Part shown: piece by piece, positions 1 to 9,018 of the stretch | Numbering within the stretch: position 1 is the stretch's first letter | Layout of the letters: every line of letters starts with the position of its first letter | NCBI GenBank assembly: GCA_965219495.1 | Contig: OZ244777.1 | Coordinates: 3,844,001 to 3,908,000, forward strand | Source of the DNA: CAZPXZ01 sp965219495 | GTDB lineage: Bacteria; Pseudomonadota; Alphaproteobacteria; Rhodobacterales; CAZPXZ01 | DNA: 64,000 nucleotides | Reading direction: 5' to 3' | Notes under the pieces: model-generated | What the model was told of the DNA's origin: nothing | Databases searched by the model: none | The model's input: only the letters and a program-made list of their open reading frames with translations | Made by a program: the position numbers and the translations under genes

Positions 1-1363
1 GGTGCAGATTTGCAGCAAGGATTGCGAGAGCGACCGTTCGAGCGAAGCCATCCCTGCCGTGCGCGCGAACCCGGTCCAGGCCGCGGCATTCCAGGTTGTG
101 GATGGCGGATTCCACCGCCGGATGCTGCCGCCGCGCCGCAGCGAACTCGGGGCGCGCCTCGCGCTCCCGCGCTTTCTGTGAAAGCGTGCCCTTCGCCGGC
201 AGCGCGTTGCACTCCAGCAGCGCGTCCAGCCGCACCCGGTTGGACGGGCTGTGGAAGCCGCGGTCGAAGCTGCAGCCCCGCACCGACGGAAACAGGGCGA
301 GGGTCTCCGACAGCAACGGAACCGCCGCATCCACGTCGTCGTCCTCCCACGAGATACGGTGGTGCAGGACAAATTGATGCTGGTCCTCGACGATACAGAC
401 CGGAACCCCGAGTTCGACCAAGCGCCCGGCCTTGCCCTTCGCGCACCAGCGGGTGTGCGGCTCGAAGATGGAGAACACCTTCTCTTCATGCGGGATCGCT
501 TCGCCTTGCAGCAGCCGCCGGTCGATCTGGTCGATCTGGCGAAGCGCATGATCCATAAGTCCTTGCACGGTATCGATGTCCCATGCTTCTGCCCCGGCCG
601 CCTCGAGTTCCCGCCGCAGCCGTTCCGCCCGCGCCACCAGCGACCGGCAAAGCTCCAGGTAAGCGCGCACGCGGTCCGGATGCCGCCTCTGCCGCCGGGA
701 ATTGCGGATCTTGTTGAACAGCCGCTTCACCTGCCGGCGCAGATGCCGGCTCTGCCGCCAGCCGCCAAGCCCGAAGGCTGAAGCCAGCTCCGCACAAACC
801 CGGATCAGGCGCCGCATCGCGTCCCACAGCAAGTTCACGTCGGTCGGATAGTGCACGTCGGTTTCCACCACAAAGGAATCGGCCCGCGCCCGCAGCGGCG
901 CTTCCGGCTCCTGCCCGAACAGCGCGTGGCCCGCCTTCACCACCAGTTCGTTGATCTTGTTCAGAAGCTCCGGCGTCAGCAGCGAGACATTGCGCACCAG
1001 CGTTCGGTGCTCGTACCGGTGGTGGTCGTCAAGCCCCGAATGGCCGAGCATCTCCCGAACCGTCCCGTGGCGATTGGCAAGGTCCTGCAGACGGTCGTAG
1101 TCGCACCCGATGCCCTGCTTCAGCGTCGCCAGCACGAAAATCCGCCACAAATCCATGCCCGGGCGCCCAAGCCCCCGGTTCACGCCCGGAAGAAAATGCG
1201 CGTCCAGCAGGTCGAAAACCTGCTGGCGCAACGCTTCGTTGCAGTACAGGTGCTGGATGCCCCGCAACACCGCCGGGATGTCATCCCGGCAGACCGCGTC
1301 AATCTCAATGTCCTCGATGGCAATTTCGCCAAGCCGAACCAACGGCTCCCGGATTGTTCTCAT
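1..1363 (-). CDS. ISNCY-family transposase, partial (C-terminus beyond window)
   Basis: The reverse strand is open for at least 454 codons from the ATG at 1363. The N-terminal third matches the ISNCY pattern: DDIPAVLRGIQH, GRPGMDLWRIFVLATL and the NVSLLTPELLNKINELVV region. The catalytic-type block SFVVETDVHYPTDVNLLWD follows near residue 170, then GCSFDRGFHSPSNR and, close to the edge, HPAVESAIHNLECRGLDRVR. The protein would catalyse cut-and-paste transposition with a DDE active site. It is intact as far as it can be seen. The reading frame continues upstream without a stop into the Rieske oxygenase gene, so the start at 1363 rests on family alignment only. Confidence 0.85.
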   Translation of the reverse strand, partial: MRTIREPLVRLGEIAIEDIEIDAVCRDDIPAVLRGIQHLYCNEALRQQVFDLLDAHFLPGVNRGLGRPGMDLWRIFVLATLKQGIGCDYDRLQDLANRHGTVREMLGHSGLDDHHRYEHRTLVRNVSLLTPELLNKINELVVKAGHALFGQEPEAPLRARADSFVVETDVHYPTDVNLLWDAMRRLIRVCAELASAFGLGGWRQSRHLRRQVKRLFNKIRNSRRQRRHPDRVRAYLELCRSLVARAERLRRELEAAGAEAWDIDTVQGLMDHALRQIDQIDRRLLQGEAIPHEEKVFSIFEPHTRWCAKGKAGRLVELGVPVCIVEDQHQFVLHHRISWEDDDVDAAVPLLSETLALFPSVRGCSFDRGFHSPSNRVRLDALLECNALPAKGTLSQKAREREARPEFAAARRQHPAVESAIHNLECRGLDRVRAHGRDGFARTVALAILAANLH

Positions 1364-1543
1364 GCCCTCGCCCTCGTCTCTGCTCCGCCGGAACGAGCGA
1401 CCCATCGCGAAGATACCGCCCATCCGACCGATTTCGCCTGAATTTTGCCTGGAATTATACGCCTGGGGCCAATCTTCGCAACCCAAAACCGGCCACAACC
1501 TATTGATATGAAATGATTTATGACCTTTTTGCACAGGCACTAA
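1..1543 (-). mobile_element. ISNCY-type insertion sequence, truncated by the window edge
   Basis: The element is recognised from its transposase, which reads leftward out of the window. Its right end lies inside the 3' end of a Rieske oxygenase gene, roughly between 1505 and 1545, because oxygenase homology stops near 1544 and transposase homology starts at 1363. The terminal inverted repeat and target duplication cannot be fixed because the left end is outside the window. The intervening 180 bases contain no stop in the oxygenase frame. Confidence 0.7.
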
Positions 1544-2665
1544 ATAGGCGTCGAGCACCAGCCCGTGAAAATGGTGCACCGCGAGTTCCGATTGACCTGA
1601 TCCGCTTCCGTCATGCACGATGCGGCCTTGGCGAAACGCGGGTGTCTTCATGCCTCGCTGCACGCTCTCGACCAGGGAAATGTCCTCGACCTGGAGAACC
1701 TCGTCGACGTAGCGGATTGCCTGCCGCTCGTTTTCGGTCGGCTCGGCCGTTTCGAAATAGAAGTCGTAGGTCTCGAGCGTGCGCTCAGGTCCGGCGGGGA
1801 TGATGTTCATTACCAGGAAGTTCCCGTGGCCGGGATAGCGCATCAGGCACGTCGTCGACCAGAGCCACCAAACCGCATGGACCCGTACCGTGGCATCCTC
1901 CATCGGATAGGCCGCGCTCGGAGAATTACCGGCCTCCGCCATGTGGCTGGAATAAATCCCGTGGGTTGTCACCCGGTAGCTGTCCATGTCCACGAGGGTG
2001 CAAAAGTCCTTGTGGGCGACCGGGCAGTGATAGCACTCGAGAAAATTGTCCACAACGGTTTTCCAGTTGGAACGAATGTCGTAGTTCAAGCGGTGCGCGA
2101 AGGTCAAATTCCCGATATTCGCCGCCCATTCGTGGATCTCGGAGGACAGATTGCCCGACTGCTCCGAAAGCGGCTTTGCGCCGGAATCCAGGTTCAGGTA
2201 CACAAACCCGCAGAACTCTTCGACCCGAACCGGAGTGAGGCAGATCGAAGACGGATCGAAGCCGGCAAGTTTCTCGGTTCCCGGGGCGCGCACAAGCTGG
2301 CCGGAAAGGTCGTAGGTCCATGCGTGATAGGGACAGGTGATTCGCCTCGTGCGTCCCGCGCCCTGCAGCAATTCATGCGCCCGGTGTTTGCATACGTTGT
2401 AGAAGGCGCGCAAGCCTCCATTCAGGTCGCGCACCACGAACACCGGCCGGCCAGCCACCTCCGTTGCGACGAAAGAGCCTGGCTCGCGGAGCGCTTCGAC
2501 ATGGCAAATCCAACGCCAGCTTCGGGCAAGGATCGCCTCTAGTTCAAGATCGAACCAGCGCGGATCGGTATAGGCCTCTGCATGGAGGGAATGCGAGTGC
2601 CCGGGCCTTGGGTCATAGCCCGAGGATATGGCGTCGATTTCCCGGGAAGTAACGGCGCTTTTCAT
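1541..2665 (-). CDS. Rieske non-heme iron oxygenase, alpha subunit; extreme C-terminus replaced by an IS
   Basis: Starting at ATG 2665, the protein has a Rieske [2Fe-2S] site (C92, H94, C111, H114; C-x-H-x16-C-x2-H) and a mononuclear iron site in NFLECYHCPVAH (H213, H218). The C-terminal part, with RQGRIVHDGSGSGQSE and AVHHFHGLV, resembles oxygenases acting on quaternary amines and related small substrates (CntA/GbcA-like), but the substrate is not established. Homology ends at residue 374, where the insertion sequence begins; only a few terminal residues seem lost. The frame then runs on without a stop into the transposase. It lies 95 bases downstream of an EamA transporter on the same strand and may be cotranscribed with it. 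A reductase partner is not visible. Confidence 0.8.
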
Positions 2666-2760
2666 GGAGGTGTCCAGCTTGGATAGTGGCTATCTACATA
2701 TTCAAAGCCGTCCGTCGCTTCCAGCGAATTGATCCGGTGGTGGATGGTTTCCTCGACCGT

Positions 2761-3660
2761 TCACCGATGCCGCCACTTGGGCAAAAGGGCGGTTTCCACA
2801 ATCGCGCCGAGAGACACGAGGATCGCGCCGGCCGCGCGGACCCAGCCGAATCGTTCGCCGAGATACAGCGTGCTCGATCCGACCCCGGAAACAATTTCCG
2901 CGGTAAGCAGGAAGCTCATGGTGGCGGGAGGCAACCGGATGGCGCTCCAGAGAGTAATCAGGATGATAGGGGCGAGATACAGCAGACCGGAACCGAAAGC
3001 GAGCGGAAGGGCGGCGACTATCGCCGCGATATCAGGCGCGGATTCGATTGCAGAATCCATCAGCAGGGCCAGCAACCCTCCGGACAAGAGAGCTCCGACG
3101 GTAGCTGCGAGCGCCAGGCGGTGCGTGCCCGGCGAGGGTGTCGTGAAGACCAGCGCCGCTCCTGCCGACCAAGCGAGTCCAGCTCCGACGGCCATGATAT
3201 CCCCGATGTTCCATCCGGAAAGCGAGATCTCCCCCTGAAATATTGTGATTACGCCCGAAAAGGACAGAGCCAGTGCGGTTACGCTTCGCCAGGTCCATTT
3301 GCGCCCGAGAAACAAACACTCGATTGCAATGCTCCACGCGGGCGCGAGATAAAAGAATAGCACGGAGCGAACGACTTCGGTGAAGGCGAGCGCAGATCCG
3401 TAGAGGGTGATAGAGATTCCCATGCCCAAGGCGCCCAGCAAGGCCCTGGAACTGATCGACCGCTTGTATGGCGGGAGGAAATTTGCCAGCAAGATAGCCG
3501 GTAGCGCCCCGAAGTTCATCACGATGTTCGCCCAAATCCCCTGCATTCCGGCTTCTTCGAGCAAACGAATTGGTGCCCACCAGACACCCCACATGATTGC
3601 GGCCCCGAGGGCCAGGAGTACGGGCAAGGTGCGCGAAGTTGCCTGCTTGAATTGCTGCAT
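2761..3660 (-). CDS. EamA/DMT-family membrane transporter
   Basis: This is a 299-residue, very hydrophobic protein with about ten predicted membrane segments in two EamA repeats, the length expected of drug/metabolite transporters. The opening segment LPVLLALGAAIMWGVWWAP is typical of the family, and LYLGERFGWVRAAGAILVS close to the end matches the second EamA repeat. I chose the ATG at 3660 because the longer upstream reading adds a polar, unconserved stretch. It probably exports or imports a small organic solute across the inner membrane; the substrate cannot be read from sequence. It precedes the Rieske oxygenase gene on the same strand. Confidence 0.85.
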   Translation of the reverse strand: MQQFKQATSRTLPVLLALGAAIMWGVWWAPIRLLEEAGMQGIWANIVMNFGALPAILLANFLPPYKRSISSRALLGALGMGISITLYGSALAFTEVVRSVLFFYLAPAWSIAIECLFLGRKWTWRSVTALALSFSGVITIFQGEISLSGWNIGDIMAVGAGLAWSAGAALVFTTPSPGTHRLALAATVGALLSGGLLALLMDSAIESAPDIAAIVAALPLAFGSGLLYLAPIILITLWSAIRLPPATMSFLLTAEIVSGVGSSTLYLGERFGWVRAAGAILVSLGAIVETALLPKWRHR

Positions 3661-3930
3661 AGGAATCACTCGGCAGGCTAGGAGCGTGAGGCCGGAAACA
3701 TACCTACCTGTTTTGATTGGATAGGGACAACCGAATCCCCTGAATTGCGAAAACTCGCGGTCGCCTGCCGCTGCAGAATCCAAAGGGACTCATATACGGT
3801 AGCGACCACCGCGCAATTGACAGGATGGCCAAGATCGGTCGGGGTGTTGGCAGTCGCGGGAGTGCTCAAACACCCGCCGCGGCAGACCGAACATGAGTGC
3901 GCCATGCCCCGTCCTGCCAACAGCGTCATT

Positions 3931-5036
3931 ATGCGCACGATCCGGTACAGGGTACAGCTCTTGCCGCAAGCACATCGAGAACTGGATAGTTTCCTTGAAC
4001 AGCAGCGAGAACTGTACAACGCCGCATTGGTGAAACGGATCGACGCATGCACGAAATGCGGGAAATCGATTTCCTTCTACAAACAGTGCAAATCCCTGGC
4101 GGAGGTTCGGAAACACATCAACGGATGCAGTGGTTCCCTGGTTTCGGTCCAGCGATCCTCGCTGCGCCGCCTTGACAAGGCGTTCCAGGCGTTCTTTCGC
4201 CGCGCGCAAGCCGGGGGAGGCGCCGGGGTTCCCCCGTTCCAAGGACCGTGGCCGTATCCAGTCCTTCGAGATTCCCCCGACGGCCGTTCAGAAATCCGGC
4301 GGGTGAAACCAGGTCCGCATCAAGGGGATCGGTGACTTCCGCTCTCGTGGAGACGTAGACGGCCGGGTCAAGGCAATCCGGATCGTGAAGACCGCGGTCC
4401 GGGTCCGGATTCAATTTCATCACGAAACGGGAAATCCCGGTATCCGTCGATCCCCGCGTTGCCGTCGGCATCGACGCGGGAGTGAAGAGCCGCTTCACGC
4501 TTTCGAACGGCGCGGCGATCCCGAAGCGGAAGCTGGACCGCAGGAAGCTCCGGAAACGCCAGCGGGCGGTCTCCCGCGCGCGGAAGGGATCGAACTCTCG
4601 CCGCAAGAAGGTGATCCTGCTTGCGAAAAAATGGCAACGGGTGCGGGTGCGGAAGCGCGCCGCGATCCACGAAACCACGCGCGCGTTGGGTAAACAACCA
4701 ATGCTCGAAATTCTGTATCGAGGAACTGAACAGACAGGGAATGTCCAGCAACGGGGGCAATCACAGGAAACCGCTCAACAGAACGATCCGGGAACAGCAG
4801 TGGTTCACGTTCAATTCAATGGAATCCTCAGCTACAAAGTGGAAGAGGCTGGCGGCTGGGCGCGGAAGGTGAACCCCCGCAACACGTCGCAGGTGTGCTC
4901 GGAGTGCGGCGCGAGGCCGCCAACGATACGCACCCTGGAAATCTGTTTCGCTAACCGGCTGTTGGCGGAGGAATACGCCCAGCCGTCAGTCAGGGGCGAG
5001 CTTCGGCTTGTTCGGAATCTCAGTTCTTGGCTGGAG
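3931..5036 (+). pseudogene. tnpB: Decayed TnpB (IS200/IS605-type OrfB) gene
   Basis: Pieces of a TnpB/OrfB-type RNA-guided nuclease lie in three reading frames. The N-terminal piece begins at ATG 3931 and includes an ELYNAAL motif. RuvC-I, GIDAGVKSRF, has its aspartate codon at 4473. RuvC-II, CIEELN, near 4714–4731, is in another frame. The first half of the zinc finger, CSECG, is at 4896–4910, while the second CxxC pair is not recognisable. At least two frameshifts therefore separate parts that are one protein in intact elements. No TnpA (Y1 transposase) is present. Element ends and a guide RNA could not be located. The gene cannot make an active nuclease. Confidence 0.75.
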
Positions 5037-5126
5037 TAGGAAGGGCTTGGCGTCGAGGCTCTCGACGAGTAGTGGTTTGAGGCTTTCTTGCTTACGCGCG
5101 GACTACGAAGCAGGCCGCGATACGCA

Positions 5127-5560
5127 ATGGCGACGAATCGGCAACTGTTGAACTATTTGCACGACCAGGGCCGGATTCCTGCCAGCTTTCCGGATTCCGG
5201 TGTCGACAGTCCGGTCGGGCGAATCGAACGCACGTACGAACACTTCCTCGTCAACGAGCCGGGTATGAGTTCGGTGACGGTGGTGTACTATCTTCCCATC
5301 GTTCACGCCTTTCTCGCGGAGCGCTTCGAGACGCGGGCGGTGGCGCTGGAGAGACTGTCCGCTCAGGATGCCAACCGGTTATCCGGCGCCATTCTCAACA
5401 CCTCAGCCGTTCCCGCACCAAGCTGCTGGCTCCGCAGCGTGGGGAAAAAGTATTCAGTCGACATCGGTCTTCTCTATCCTTCTGGCGACAGTGCCAGCGG
5501 GAAAAGACGACCGGATTATTCCGGGAAATCAAATGCCATATCGCTCGGAGCGTCCTGAAA
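5127..5560 (+). pseudogene. Tyrosine integrase N-terminal fragment, frameshifted
   Basis: From ATG 5127 the translation resembles the SAM-like N-terminal DNA-binding domain of phage/IS-type tyrosine integrases: YEHFLVNEPGMSSVTVVYYL, then VHAFLAERF and LERLSAQDANRL. After about 5388 the match continues in another frame (RRHSQHLSRSRTKLLAP-like) and then fades. The catalytic domain with the R-H-R-Y residues is absent. The fragment sits between the TnpB remnant and the SIR2 gene and supports the view that 3.9–7.5 kb was assembled by mobile elements. The family call is from pattern recognition of a short domain, so it is moderate. Confidence 0.5.
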
Positions 5561-5639
5561 GCAAGGCAACTCTTGCTCCGACCAGAGATCAACCCGGAAT
5601 AAAACGGATTCCAGGATTATGCCGGTCTTGTGCGCTTCC

Positions 5640-6080
5640 TCCCCCTCAGAAACCCACTAACTAACTGTTATAACAATGTTTTTCAACCTTCAACACAACC
5701 CGAATGATTGGCTCTCAATCAGGCCGTCATCATTTCGCAACCGGATTTCACCCGATTGTAGGCCTGTCATGCGGGCGCATGCCGCGTAACCCTTCGGTCA
5801 CACCGGGGCGGGGCGGCGGACAGAGTTGGTGAACGTCCATTGCGCCAGCAGAATCGTTACTGCGCGCGCCGGTCTCACCCGCCGGCGGGACGGTTCCACA
5901 GCCTGACCGAAGGCTTACCATGCCGCCCACGCACTTGGTAGAGCGGACCAAATTATGCTGCACTGATTACGGACCCTCAGAACCTAAGAAAGTCCCGTAA
6001 CAGTAAATGGTTGCGTGTCGCCAGTGCAGAAGAAAGCGGTGCGCAGGGTCCGCAATCAGGAATCTAATCAAATCCATGGC
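5640..6080. other. Non-coding stretch, GC-rich with inverted repeats
   Basis: No credible protein gene was found in these 440 bases. Between about 5760 and 5930 the sequence is GC-rich and has several short complementary segments, for example around CCGCCGGCGGG-type motifs, so a structured RNA or the remnant of one is conceivable. No known RNA family was recognised on either strand. The next gene, SIR2, ends at 6081 on the minus strand. Confidence 0.3.
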
Positions 6081-7112
6081 TTACTGAATAGTGGCGGCCG
6101 AATGCGGACCCTGTTGAAGCGGCGTTCCAGTGACGGGCTGAGCGTACGGGCAGTCTCCAAATTTTTCTTCACAGAACTCTATCTCGACGCCCTCGGTGTC
6201 GAAGATCAAAGGGAACTTGTCTAGATCGTATCTTGACGGGTTAACAGCGACAATTTTCTTGTCTCGGACCCACTCTCGAAAAAACTGTCGAGGGTAGCAG
6301 TCGTAGTCGGGAAACGAATATCCAATAAAAACAATCTTCTCCGCCTTGTCTACGAGTTGGGCAGCATCTTGCCACAACAGTTGCATATCGTCATGGGATT
6401 CCGGTAGGTCACTATCTCCCGGGAACAGCATAAAGTTCAGGTTTGGTACATTTTCGTCCAAGTTGGGATCCGCTAGTGGACATTGGGCATCAAACGAGAG
6501 CTTAGTGTTACCGACCGCCTGCCAGTTAGGATAGTGTGCATAAAGGTCTTCTTGGCGATGCCTGCTGCAGTTGATCGATCCATGCGGCTTGATAACTGGC
6601 AGTCTACCTTGCGCATTTAGGGAGTAGTGCCATGGAACGCCCACGTGACTAAGGGCCCGCTCTGCCTGAAGATCCCAGTTGAACGAGATGACACCGTGTT
6701 GTTGCCAGTCTGTGCGAAACCAAGCAGCAAAACTCGAATAAGCTGGTTTGACCTCATCAATCGAATTGTAGATCTCCCTGAGGCGTAGCCGTGCGCCGAG
6801 GCAAAGCATGAAGTGAGTAGCAAAGAAGGGGTCTATTTCGACCTGCCTCGTTCGCTCCGAGAGTTTCAACAAGAGTTCTTCGAACTGTAACTCGCCATCA
6901 TCCTCTATCATTTTGAGGCCAGCGCGAAACCGGCCCTCCTCAAATCCACCGTCTCCCGGTTCCATGTACCCTCGCCAAGGAACCTGCTCTCGGTTCAAAA
7001 AACAAATTATTTCGTCCTTCATTGTACGAGCTAATGGATAGCCCTGATCAACAGAAAACCCAGCGCCAAGAACAAACACCGTGTTTGCAGTTGAACTATC
7101 CTGTGAACTCAT
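6081..7112 (-). CDS. SIR2-like NAD-binding domain protein, candidate defence effector
   Basis: A 343-residue protein with a Rossmann-type SIR2 fold of the bacterial SIR2_2 type. Visible motifs are GAGFS at 16–20 (NAD phosphate binding), FNWD at 144–147 in place of the usual TxNxD, the putative catalytic histidine H177 in IKPHGSIN, and IGYSFPDYD at 263–271. There are no zinc-binding cysteine pairs of a protein deacetylase, so it is unlike the sirtuin at 44.6 kb. Such domains occur in antiphage systems as NADases, but no second effector domain is fused here. It sits among mobile-element debris. An upstream ORF overlaps its start by ATGA, so the two may be translated together. Defence function is inference. 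Confidence 0.8.
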   Translation of the reverse strand: MSSQDSSTANTVFVLGAGFSVDQGYPLARTMKDEIICFLNREQVPWRGYMEPGDGGFEEGRFRAGLKMIEDDGELQFEELLLKLSERTRQVEIDPFFATHFMLCLGARLRLREIYNSIDEVKPAYSSFAAWFRTDWQQHGVISFNWDLQAERALSHVGVPWHYSLNAQGRLPVIKPHGSINCSRHRQEDLYAHYPNWQAVGNTKLSFDAQCPLADPNLDENVPNLNFMLFPGDSDLPESHDDMQLLWQDAAQLVDKAEKIVFIGYSFPDYDCYPRQFFREWVRDKKIVAVNPSRYDLDKFPLIFDTEGVEIEFCEEKFGDCPYAQPVTGTPLQQGPHSAATIQ

Positions 7113-7462
7113 GAGCGCTTACCCATATTCTGACGGTCGCACCTTATCAATGCGTAAAGGTTGCCAACGAGCTCTTCGCAGAGGGTGACGGAGCGCCGCT
7201 TCACCGACCCGGAAGTCGCCGGAGTCAATCGTCCGTAATGCCATAGAGACCTCTTTGCCCAAGCCTTCGATCGAAATTTGCGCTTTTCGTGGCGGTGGGC
7301 CGGGCGCTCACCAGGACTCCACAGACCCGCGTCGGCCAAATCGCCCGAAGACCAAAAGCGTATTGGCGCGCCTCGAGAGCGTGCCTTCAGTCTCGATTCG
7401 GTTTCCACGACGTCGAACGCGGCGCGTAAATCGTCTCCGACCGTTTGCCAGGATAGAGTCAA
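7109..7462 (-). CDS. Hypothetical small protein overlapping the SIR2 gene start
   Basis: An open frame of 117 codons whose stop overlaps the SIR2 start codon (ATGA, 7112–7109), an arrangement typical of translationally coupled genes. I recognise no domain. The protein is basic, and composition varies along it: residues 5–45 and the last 25 look protein-like (for example VTLCEELVGNLYALIRC), while the middle is rich in Arg and Ser. It could be a real partner of the SIR2 protein, a frameshifted remnant of a longer gene, or chance. An alternative frame over the same bases is also open (7308–7685). Confidence 0.3.
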   Translation of the reverse strand: MTLSWQTVGDDLRAAFDVVETESRLKARSRGAPIRFWSSGDLADAGLWSPGERPAHRHEKRKFRSKAWAKRSLWHYGRLTPATSGSVKRRSVTLCEELVGNLYALIRCDRQNMGKRS

Positions 7463-7820
7463 ACCATAGAGTGAATTCTAGGTCTTCGAGGAAGAGGCTT
7501 GGGTCATGGCTCGGTCGAGGACATTTTCGATACGTCGCCAGCATTTGGGCAGGATCGAAACGCTGAGGAAGCACAGCGTTCCGGGTTTTCTCGTTCCGAC
7601 CGCCGGTCAGTGGCGGCGAATTCCCGAGAGGTAGGGGTTCGACGGTTGGCGAGATGCGTGGAGCCGGAAGATTCCCGTGGGGCAAATTCCCGATGGCCGC
7701 GAACGATTGGATTTGGAGGGCGTCCGAACTGCCTGGAACCGCAGCCTTCGGATTTTTCCGTCGTCATCCGTTAGTCCAGGCCTGCGCACGCTCTCTGCAG
7801 GGAACGAATCGAAAAACACC
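7463..7820. other. Intergenic stretch between divergent loci
   Basis: About 360 bases separate the minus-strand SIR2 pair from the plus-strand GPP34 gene. Short open frames occur on both strands, but none has recognisable family features. It probably holds the promoters of both directions; I could not pick a convincing promoter by eye. Confidence 0.3.
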
Positions 7821-9006
7821 ATGCTGACGATTGCGGAAGAGCTTGTCCTCCTGCTTCTCAATGAAGAGGACGGCTCGATGATTCCGTTACAGGAGGGCGC
7901 CGTCGAGTGCGCCCTGGCCGGCGCCGTGCTGATGGACCTGGCGTTCGCATATCGGATCGACACCGATCTGCAGTCGCTGGTGGTGAATGACGCCACCCCG
8001 ACCGGCAATGCCATGTCGGACCTTGTCCTGACGAAGGTCGCTTCCCGACGGGAAGAACTGGAGACCCAGGCATGGGTGCGTGAACTGTCCGTCGACGGGG
8101 CAACGAGCATTCGGGAGTTGGCGTTGGCAAGCCTCGTAGAGCGAGGCATTCTGGAACGGAGAGAGAAGAGAATTCCTTGGTCCTTCGGCTCTCCGTACCG
8201 ATTGATCGACCCTGACGGCGCACGAGTGATCAAACGGCGGATCAAGGGCGTCTTTGCTTTCCGACGATATCCCCGACTCCCGCGAGATCGCCTTGATCTG
8301 CCTGGTGCGGGCTTGCAGCATCCTTCCCGAGCTTTTCCCCGGTCGGGAAGTCGAGCATGCCGGCCCGCGGATCGAACGGCTGCGCAAGATGGATTTGATC
8401 GGACGCGAGGTTTCGAGTTCGATCGCCAAAATCGAGCGCAACATCATGCTGGCGGCCCGAGAGCGAATTATGCGGTTCCGGAAAGCGCTGCTGATTCTAT
8501 CCGCCGTCGGTGGTCTGTTCGCGGCCGCAACGATTCTGGCGCCGCGTGTCCCTATTCCGGACCGACTCGGGCCGACACTTGCCGAACGCCTATGGTTCGA
8601 CGAACTCTGGCAACAGTAGTGCGGTTACCTGCTTCCGGGATTGAGCGGTGTCGTGCTGGTCGCAGCGTGGTTGATGAAATCGCGGCCGGTGACTCGACTG
8701 GGCGGTTACCACGGGTTGCGGATCGCCCATGCCGGGTTCGGCATTTGCTGTCTGCTCGTCCTCTTCGCCCATACCGGTTTCCGTCTCGGCGCAAATCTCA
8801 ACGCTGTACTTATGGGCTGTTACCTCGTGGTGCCGCTTTGCGGCGCACTCTCCGGAGTCTCGATCGGCAGATCGACGTTTCTCAGAAGCATCGGGATTGT
8901 CCCGGCGAACAGGTTTCGGCAGGCGGTGATGAAGCTGCATGTCGTCCTGCTCTATCCATTGCCGGCTCTTGTCATCATCCATGTTCTCATCGTCTATCTC
9001 CATTGA
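7821..9006 (+). pseudogene. GPP34 (GOLPH3-type) – cytochrome b-like membrane protein, frameshift and in-frame TAG
   Basis: From ATG 7821 (MLTIAEELVLLLL) the translation is a GPP34/GOLPH3 domain: ECALAGAVLMDLAF, then IRELALASLVERGIL and a conserved KRRIKGVF. Around 8252 the frame breaks; deleting one T restores KGVLLSDDIPDSREIALICL, the expected continuation. A membrane segment follows (ILSAVGGLFAAATILAP). After LWFDELWQQ an in-frame TAG (8617–8619) interrupts, and the same frame continues as a four-helix cytochrome b-like region with histidines in GLRIAHAGFG, LFAHTGFR, MKLHVVLLY and LVIIHVL, which could carry b hemes, ending at 9006. GPP34 is known from eukaryotic Golgi PI4P-binding proteins and from bacterial homologues. 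Joining to a heme membrane domain and a multiheme operon is unusual. Confidence 0.65.
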
Positions 9007-9018
9007 TGCGGTGGGCAG

